Shown one piece after another: positions 56,874-64,000 of a DNA stretch of 64,000 bases (positions are counted from its first letter, which is position 1; every line of letters begins with the position of its first letter). The stretch is taken from assembly GCA_029964075.1 (NCBI GenBank), contig CM057135.1, positions 15,712,863-15,776,862 on the forward strand. The letters are read 5' to 3'. Made by a program: the position numbers and the translations under genes. The notes below the pieces were generated by a model. That model did not search any database. It was not told the origin of the DNA and saw nothing but the letters and a program-made list of their open reading frames with translations. Source of the DNA: Patiria pectinifera (Eukaryota > Echinodermata > Asteroidea > Valvatida > Asterinidae).

Positions 56874-56945
56874 TGTGACTGGTGCTAGATTGCGTGTCAT
56901 CTGTTGGAGGCGCAGGCCGTTTCTGAGACTTTGACAAAGGTAAGG
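56874..56945 (-). CDS. Phase-1 exon a, cassette C
   Basis: 72 nt open frame (LPLSKSQKRPAPPTDDTQSS type). The donor has changed from GTAAGTGC to GTATTGC, so splicing from this copy may be weakened. Confidence 0.45.
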
Positions 56946-58118
56946 CTATCATAGGGAAGAAGAAGAACCCAAACATAAATTCAGTGTGAAGTAAAATGCA
57001 ACCACAGTAACTTGAGAAGAGGCACAGACAAAGAACCTTAACTTTACATCACCATTTGGCAAGTGATGGCATGACAACGTCATGAGTGGTGCTGTTATGT
57101 CTTCTTAAAAATGACTGCTTTACATTAGGTGATCCATTGGGAGGGGTAAGGGGTGTATAACCCATCCCACCCCTACCCGTCTCCCCAATTAACCACCCCC
57201 TATGAAAGGAAAAGAAAAAAGATAAAAGGACAGAAAAGGGAAATGAGAGGGGAGATGAGTGTGCAGTCTCATGCTTTCAGCCTCCGCAAGTTATTTCTGA
57301 CATTTGTGCTTTTTTTTCATATGTTACTCTTTTATTGATGATTTCGTCTCAATGTTGTATTTCCAAAACTTTGTTTTCAACCTATATCCCCATGCTAAAA
57401 CTATTTCTAGATCTATTTATATTTAACATACTGTATTTAGATAACTGTAAGTCTGGTGTGGTCCTGTTTGTATGTAGGTTGGCTAGGATGTGTGATGGGT
57501 TAAAGTGTTGGTCATTCCATTCTTTTTTACTCTTTTACATCATCCTCACAGATGAAGCCAATATTTGGTCTGATGATTAGCCTGTTAGCTTGTACATGCA
57601 TGAGCAATCCCCGGAACTGGTTTTGTTAAAAATTTAGCTCGTTAGTTGTGGAGATGAGGGTCAGCAAATTTTGAGTAGTTAGCACGACCGCCAAACTTTG
57701 ATTGCTTGTAAATATCTCCAAAAGTACAGCACCAATCAGGCTAAGTGTTGTATCGTCACAAAGCACTTTGAATGATCTCCATTTTATGACATACAACCAA
57801 GGTCGAAGCTCAGAGTGCAAAGAAATCATGCAACAAAATGACCTTTGACTTTGAATTCGGAAACAAGTATGTTTCCAATTTTGTTTTTATGTTTTTCATA
57901 TGCGAATTTGGTGTTAGAACCTATCCCCAGAAAATTCTGTAATCACTGGTAATGGACGCGCTTGTTGTAAGCTCTTTAATTGCGATACGATATCTTGAAA
58001 TTACAACAATTGTGTCAATGTTCATGTACGCAGTATATACATGTATAAACAAAAATTGACATGTTTGTGTGGGTTGTGTACTTTACACTTAGCTTTTAAA
58101 AGAAATGTGTGCACTCAC

Positions 58119-58184
58119 CTCGACTGGTCCTAGATGTAGATGGCATGTCATCAATGGGCCACTGACTTGGAGACGGAGGTAAGG
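58119..58184 (-). CDS. Phase-1 exon b, cassette D
   Basis: 66 nt, acceptor TTACTTCTTCAG, donor CGAG|GTGAGTG, LPPSPSQWPIDDMPSTSRTS. Intact and in phase. Confidence 0.55.
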
Positions 58185-58261
58185 CTGAAGAAGTAAAAAG
58201 GTAGTTCCATTTTACTTACAAAAATTATGCACTTTGCTCAGTTAAACACATTTGTTACTAA

Positions 58262-59012
58262 AGCCGTGTTCACATTGGACGTTTTTTGGTCAAAGTACCG
58301 CGACTTTTCTGTAGAATGACAAATTTAAATCCAATGTGGACATGAGGTAAACTCCCCTCCCTGTCTACTTACCGTGAGCGTGATGTAAAACTAACAGGCC
58401 GAAAGTGGTCGCGGAGAACTTCCGCTCAGCTACGGTAACTTATCAGGGACGCTAAGAAGTCCAATGCAAACAGCTTCGCACTGTAGAACTACCGCGACCA
58501 CGCGTAATCTGTGTGACACTTCCGGTATACGTCACAGTCACACAGCTCGGGGGCTCAATGCGCACAAAAATTGCAGTATGGTTCCCTGTCTCCTTTATTA
58601 TTACAGCGCGTGGGTCAGGGTGTACAATGTACTGCACTGAATGGGGTTGGCTTTCTCCTTTTGTTGTCGGAGTACTCTGCTTGGATTTCGATAAACTTGA
58701 TGAAGAACTGGCCATATCGATCGATCGTCGAGGATATGTAATCGTGCGTGTGATTGCTTCGCGCCTGACTAGCGTGCAAAACACCACGTGAAAAGAAAAC
58801 GATGGGCCTCGCGTCATATCCTGCTTTGGTCAAAGGTCAACGTGCACAGGGCCCGCAATGTGTGACATTCTGCCAGTCTCAAACGCGGAACTTATCGTTC
58901 CGTCGCAATGAATAAGTCCAAGTGCGGATGCACGGTAGACTTACGCGAAGGCCAGTACACGGTAACTTTTGGCGAGGTTGCGGAAGAAAAAGTCCAATGC
59001 AAATACGGCTTA
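58262..59012. mobile_element. Harbinger-like MITE, full copy
   Basis: The inverted termini begin AGCCGTGTTCACATTGGAC and end GTCCAATGCAAATACGGCT, flanked by TAA on both sides (TACTAA / TAATTC). Cassette B has the uninterrupted target TACTAATTC. The 92-codon frames inside (58513-58791 and the antisense 58452-58817) are not supported as genes. Confidence 0.75.
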
Positions 59013-59825
59013 ATTCTTTACCACAACCATATTTATACAAACAGGCATGAACATTTTCAGACTTTTGTTGGAAGTTTGAATTGGAAAGAAAGATGTTTTC
59101 AGTACAGTAAAGAATTCATTCTTTACACCCTTTAATCCAATTTTCAAACCTTTTCATCAGTTGAAAATGTAATCCCAGCGTGTGTTAAGCTTTTGTTCTT
59201 GAATTTTGGCACTTTACATTGTACCTTGACATGTCACGGAAGACAGATTAGAGGACAGAATTGTGTACAGTTAAAAAGAGAACATGTTCACTTGGATTGT
59301 TTGTGTATGTGCGGATCTAAATTTTGTTAAATCTGCACATTCAGTGCATGAAATTAGCAAGTCACTAATGAACATGCATTCTTCAGGTAGAATAGAAGAT
59401 GGAAAACCACTAACACAAGTGGAAAGATGCGGAGAAAATCTTCATGTTTGAAATCATGTTTGGAAATCGCATCAAATTCAGGATCTTTACTTATCACAAT
59501 TTGAAGTATCGTACATGAAGTAAGAGCATCATTGTCATTTGGAGACATGAAATTCTAAATGGGTACAACTATTGATCCACCACACATTTGACATGATGTA
59601 CTTTCCTTGAACAAAACTTATATAACTAAAGGGAAAGTCGTTTCTCATTTACAGATAAGCCTTGTAAGGGTACATTGATCTTGTGCCCCAACTTGCAGGC
59701 AAGGTGTCATTTTTGTAATGTCAAATTCGCATTAATTTGCAGATCAGCAATTGAAGATTATTTGCATACTGTGTGTATGTGGTTCTTTCTTTTCAGTTTG
59801 GCGAGATTCTTAGAAATGCACTTAC

Positions 59826-59896
59826 TGTGACTGGTGCTAGATTGCGTGTCATCTTTGGAGGGGCAGGCCGTTTCTGAGACTTTGACAACGGTAAGG
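59826..59896 (-). pseudogene. Exon a, cassette D, 1-nt deletion
   Basis: 71 nt instead of 72: CCTCCAAAGATGAC where the other copies have CCTCCAACAGATGAC. If included it would shift the frame of the downstream exons. Confidence 0.55.
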
Positions 59897-60362
59897 CTAT
59901 CATAGGGAAGAAGAAGAACCCAAACATGAATTCAGTGTGAAGTAAAATGCAACCACAGTAACTTGAGAAGAGGCACAGACAAAGAATCTAAACTTAACAT
60001 CACCATTTGGCAAGTGATGGCATGACGAGGGATAAGGGGTGTATAAATAACCCACCCCACCTCCACCCGTCTCCCGAACCATTCCCCCCCCCTAAAAAAA
60101 GGATATGTTACTGCAAAAGAGTAGGGAGAAAGGGACAGAAAATCGAATTGAGAGGGGAGGCTGTCAAAGGGAAACCATTGGATTTGAATTATATTTGTTA
60201 TACTTGCCCCTATTTTGATTTGCTTTCTATTTGTGAAGTGCAGTTAAACCACTTTTTTGGTCAAGGAAGTGTGTGAGTAAATGGACTTCCGATTTTGTAT
60301 AGAAATTTTGATTAATGGATGGAGATAATGTTGATAACTTGCAAAATTGGCATGTCTCTCAC

Positions 60363-60425
60363 CTGTTCTCTTTGTGGCCACAGGAACGATGCATGAGCTC
60401 TCCTCATCAAACTCACATGAATCAT
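60363..60425 (-). pseudogene. Exon c, cassette D, acceptor lost
   Basis: 63 nt with the donor AACAG|GTGAGAG, encoding DSCEFDEESSCIVPVATKRT. Phase 1 is preserved, but the acceptor position reads CCAACAT where cassette A has CCAACAG, so normal splicing into it is unlikely. Confidence 0.4.
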
Positions 60426-60799
60426 ATGTTGGAAAGTTTCACACATCAAAAACTACAGTAGTTCGATTGTGAATGAACTGCCTAAAAGTAAGTGTTCACC
60501 ATCTAAATTAACATTCTGTGATGTGCTAAATTGCAACCTTAAACTGGAGATTGTGTTTGTTATCAGAGAAACTCAGCTGTTTTGGTAATTGTGTGCTTTT
60601 AGCCAACACATTTGCTGTTGGTCTTCTTTCGTGTGAAGTATCGAATGGACTGCCTGGTTATTTTCTGCATTATTTCATAGCAAATCAATTTGAAACTTTA
60701 CAGATACAAAGTACGTCTGTAGAAAATGCATTGGTACCCCACAAGTTTTTCACGAAACAGATATCTGGATTTTACTAAAAATCTAGGAATTTCCAAGGT

Positions 60800-62170
60800 G
60801 GGTTGATCTGTCGCTAATGGAAGAGTTTTAGAAAAGGGATTTTTATGTCCGAATTTCAGCGCAGGAAATTAATTCTGGTTAAAATAAGAGCATATTGAAA
60901 TTAGTGTGCGACGTTGCAAAATTTTAGTACACGAGAACACCACTTCTATGCCTATGTAAGCGTGTGTGCATGCACGTAAAATTACCGTAAAATCACTTCA
61001 ACTTTTAAGTCTAACTTAAGTGTCATTTAAGAGTCATTTAAGTGTTTAAGTTTACATTTTTTAATCTAAAGCTAATAAGTTGCTAACAGAATACAATGGA
61101 ACCACATGAACTATGAAGCAAGGGTAAAAATATGAACAAAAAGTTACTTATGAGGCGGACCAAGCGTGTATCATGCAAAAAATATCACTGATCCTGAAAA
61201 ATTACATCGATTACTACATTGTATTTCCTCAGCATATCGATGACGAATGGTAATGTCATTCATTATGCAGTCAGAATTGGGTATTTTGTAAAACAAAGTA
61301 TTTTTTTGCTGGGACATTGTTGTACTGGACTGAATGTTTTTGGAAAGGCATGGCCGAACCATGTACCACATCGTAGTGCACCAAATTCCTCCTGTGTGTC
61401 CAGATGGCACATTTCCCATGGCTGTTCTTCAGACTCGTGCTCATACATTTTACCGTACTGTTTCAGACTCAAACTCCAGTTCTATGAATCAGCAGCACTA
61501 TGTTCAGCCAACCAGTACTGGTTAGCCAAGAAGGTGAAAACATTTATGACAGACAGTTGGCCAAAGTCATTGTCGGCCAATAACAGTGCTGTTGTTGTAC
61601 CGCACGGCGGGATAAGAACTAAATGAAATCAATTAACTTCGGATGTTTTCAATAGAAATTCCGAAAGTAAAAATTCAATATAATAGTCATTTTTAAAGTT
61701 AAAGTTTTTCAAGTCTTTTCTTTTTCTACAAAATTATCACTTCAAAATGTTTGTGAAGACCGGCACTTAGTATAAACCCATGTGGTAATCATGCAAGCCC
61801 ACGGGGTTTAACCAGCCTTTCAGACTCTCCCCAATGCTACCTTACAAAGACTAAACAACTTGGTAAAACGGAACATTAAATCACTTTGTTTTCAAAAGTA
61901 ATGCATTATGTTGGTGTCCTTCTTGAATGGAAGGCAAAATGCTGTGTTGAGGCTAAGATGTCGCACCTCAGTGCTTCTTTTTGTATTTTACCCATACATT
62001 GTACCTGTACTTATCCAAAATGTCATCTAAGCTGAGCTCGTCTTAGACTTGACTGTTTAGTTATTTAACATGTTTTTTTTTATGTTGAAGATGTTAAAAG
62101 AAGCAGAAAAGCCCAACACTTATGTACTATTCTAGAACAATTAGCTCTAGTTCTAAATTGTACTGATGCA
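60800..62170. other. Intronic spacer, no recognised gene
   Basis: A 135-codon plus-strand frame at 61219-61626 has no motif and overlaps an antisense frame. A short TTAAGTGTCATTTAAGAGTC-type repeat lies at 61005-61050. In the context of the minus-strand gene this would be intron. Confidence 0.5.
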
Positions 62171-62176
62171 TTGTAC

Positions 62177-62242
62177 CTGAGTTGTCACTTTCATCGTCTA
62201 GGGGGAGGTAATCATCATCGCTGTTGTCATCGTCTGTGTCCT
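62177..62242 (-). CDS. Acidic phase-1 exon of the minus-strand gene
   Basis: TCATTTATAG and AACTCAG|GTACAAT bound 66 nt encoding EDTDDDNSDDDYLPLDDESD then NS, phase 1 on both sides. Acidic Asp/Ser stretches of this kind are common in nuclear proteins and CK2 targets. Confidence 0.6.
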
Positions 62243-62901
62243 CTATAAATGAAGAAGTTTGGATTAAAATCATGCAAGTATCAGAAATTCTAGTGGGTTT
62301 CAGTTCTACCCATCAGGCCCATACTGCTACATTTCAGACGATTTCCCGTCACAACACCAAAATATTATAGGTGCTTCAGTGTTTGACATATTTTTCATTG
62401 ATTTCTACACACATTGTAAAAAGATTAATTTTGGTGAAGTTGTCTGACCTTATATGCAATGTATATTCTTAATACCATCGTACATGTTACAAGGTTAGAT
62501 GGATATACAAATTTATCCATGAAATGGGCATTGTAAAGGTGTCAATTGTCAGTTGTGATATTTTCATAGCAAACACATTCTTGTTCAAAATTATTGTAAT
62601 GACATTGGATCAATGTTGACATTTAACCAGGAACATTGAAAAAAGGGTGACCTATCTTAGTGATGTCATCTAAAAGGTGGTGTTTATATTCTGTAGTATT
62701 CTAATGATGCTTGATCAATATACAGATCTTAAATACCATGGACATTGAACAGATTTTGATATTTGATTTCGAGTGCAATGCTGTCACCTAAACATGTTTA
62801 CAAGCATGAAATTTGTAGCAGTTGAACAGATGAAGTCAACATTAATGCTTTTGTTCATTTACATTATATATTTTAGTTGAAATTGCATTACTGCTACTCA
62901 C

Positions 62902-63033
62902 CTTCCTTGCACACCATATAGGGATGGAATGGTTGCTTCCTGTATGTTGACACTGAGTCAAGCAGCCAGTACCGCGACACAATGTTTTTTAGAGGAATGT
63001 CACCCGGAAGGGATCTCTGAAGCCGAGTGAGGT
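62902..63033 (-). CDS. Phase-1 exon, second half of a BRCT-like fold
   Basis: TTTATTTATTACAG and AAGGAAG|GTGAGTAG bound 132 nt with phase 1 ends. The peptide includes LQRSLPGDIPLKNIVSRYWL followed by LDSVSTYRKQPFHPYMV. The pattern of an aliphatic strand, then W-L-(L/x)-D/E-S and a closing PY(M/L)V resembles the C-terminal part of BRCT domains. Assignment is tentative. Confidence 0.6.
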
Positions 63034-63080
63034 CTGTAATAAATAAAGGGACACGTGTGCCACCAGATAATGGGCAGGTG

Positions 63081-63479
63081 TGCTTAAAGAGGTGGAATGC
63101 TCGAAGATATTTCCGTCATTTTTCGGGTATATTTAGCCTAAGGTGTGATGAAATAAAAATGACTATTGTTTCTGTCATAAAATGAGTACAAAAGGTACTT
63201 TTGAGAGCTGTCTTTCAAGTCCTGTCATGCTTGTTTCGAACCAAAACACGAAACACAGTAAATCGTGACGTAATAAACAGGACTGATGCAGAGTAGCATA
63301 AACGAGTCCTGTTTATTACGTCACGATTTACTATGTTTTGTTTGCTGCCCGCAACGACGACTTTTACACAAATTGCACGTTCGGGTCGAAACAGGACCTG
63401 AAAAATAGCTCTACACTTTAGGCTACATATACACAAAAAATGATGGAAACGTCTTCGAGCATTCCACAACCTCTTTAAA
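63081..63479. mobile_element. ~395-bp foldback MITE in an intron
   Basis: The outer arms (GCTTAAAGAGGTGGAATGCT...TATTTAGCCTAA and GGCTACATATA...GAGCATTCCACAACCTCTTT) are inverted copies. An inner perfect-looking inverted pair (TAAATCGTGACGTAATAAAC / GTTTATTACGTCACGATTTA) surrounds a 20-bp loop near 63285. Confidence 0.75.
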
Positions 63480-63815
63480 GGACTATATTGACCCATATCC
63501 TCAAATCCTCCTTGCATGTTGTATATTGAACCATCAATTTTAGAGGACACTACATGTATGTACATGCATCAAGGTTTTGATGCTGACCTTCTAATTTTCA
63601 TGTTCGGCCATGCATAAGTTTATAACTTGATGCTGCACACTACTGCAGGATGTCACTGGCTTTGTTTTTACAAAATGACAATGATTGCTGGAGGATTTTT
63701 TTAAGGATTGAGACTCTATACCATTGTTACACACTGGCAGTTTAAGAATTTGTCACGATTGAGGTAGCATCCTAGCAAAAATGCCAATGGATGATCAATT
63801 GATGTCAAAAATTAC

Positions 63816-63926
63816 CGTGATGAGTTTCTACAAGTGTCCAACTAACAAGCACGATAGTTTCTCTGCCGGCATTTTCTGGTTCCACGAGGTCTGCACCTAG
63901 TCTTCTTAAGAGGTTGCTCAGTTCTT
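63816..63926 (-). CDS. Phase-1 exon, first half of a BRCT-like fold
   Basis: A CATTTCAG acceptor and CATCACG|GTAATTT donor bound 111 nt (phase 1 at both ends) encoding ELSNLLRRLGADLVEPENAG then RETIVLVSWTLVETHH. LLRRLGADLVE matches the helix-strand start of BRCT domains (I..LGG.vv). It joins the 63033 exon in phase. Upstream exons lie beyond the window. Confidence 0.6.
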
Positions 63927-64000
63927 CTGAAATGACATGACAAAGAAAATCTAAACATGTTGTAAAAAGCAACATGTTTGGTTCAAAGTAAACTTAATAG

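Larger units (their letters stand above)
48047..57690 (-). repeat. Exon cassette C (2.83 kb without the LTR element)
   Basis: 48047-48098 and 54922-57690 form one unit, in tandem with D (57690 on). The LTR retrotransposon splits it 50 bp from its edge. It carries exon a (56874-56945, donor weakened to GTATTG) and exon b (55290-55355). Its MITE has lost ~125 bp internally. Confidence 0.8.
57690..60790 (-). repeat. Exon cassette D (most complete copy)
   Basis: Contains, in gene order, exon c (60363-60425), exon a (59826-59896) and exon b (58119-58184), and the full Harbinger-like MITE (58262-59012). It is in direct tandem with C at 57690 (CCAAACTTTGATTGC junction). Confidence 0.8.

Noticed and set aside
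61219-61626. 135-codon plus-strand frame
   Set aside because: Cys-rich but without a recognisable domain, overlapped by antisense frames, in a likely intron.

Overview
This is a eukaryotic, repeat-dense window from an animal genome, most likely a marine invertebrate deuterostome (echinoderm-, hemichordate- or cephalochordate-like). Evidence: coding pieces are split by GT-AG introns; AT-rich intergenic DNA is full of ACATGTA and TACCGGTA words; mobile elements of nearly every class are present; and there is a Gmr1-type LTR element (integrase before reverse transcriptase), a group described from deuterostomes. No species can be named from sequence alone. The open reading frames available for inspection accept GTG/TTG starts, so in this genome only frames supported by motifs or splice sites were kept.

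Layout. 1-2.2 kb: DNA-element remnants, including an inverted-end element carrying a histone-type 3' stem-loop on the minus strand. 2.2-9.2 kb (+): a ten-exon gene with a retroviral-type integrase (H2C2 cysteines, D,D-35-E, GPY/F), an in-frame repeat linker, a C48/Ulp1-like cysteine protease with a complete His-Asp-Cys triad and a C-terminal PHD-like finger. It resembles Ginger/GIN-type transposase genes and is nearly intact. 9.2-25.8 kb: mostly nested non-autonomous DNA elements (Mutator-like foldback with 9-bp target duplication, PIF/Harbinger-like, piggyBac-like, hAT ends), a 0.57-kb minisatellite, tRNA-derived SINEs and a few isolated exon-like pieces.

26-64 kb (minus): exons of what looks like one long gene entering from the right edge. 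Every intact exon has phase 1 at both ends: two exons reminiscent of a BRCT fold, an acidic exon, then a tandemly amplified intron-exon cassette (~2.8 kb; copies D, C, B and a separate A) carrying short Ser/Pro/Thr/Asp exons, and a 1.65-kb exon encoding a zinc finger plus a Crypton-like tyrosine recombinase. The introns are loaded with younger insertions: a Gmr1-like LTR retrotransposon in cassette C (885-bp LTRs, about 99% identical), a Ngaro/DIRS-like tyrosine-recombinase retrotransposon with an SGNH hydrolase in cassette A, a LINE fragment in A, and a 5.1-kb hAT transposon with an apparently intact two-exon transposase between B and the recombinase exon. Comparing the four cassette copies gives empty sites for most insertions and so a relative chronology.

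Most genes here are transposon genes or genes built from them. The two most notable systems are the integrase-protease-PHD gene on the left and the phase-1 exon-cassette/recombinase gene on the right. Splice junctions were read by eye; no alignment or database search was run.
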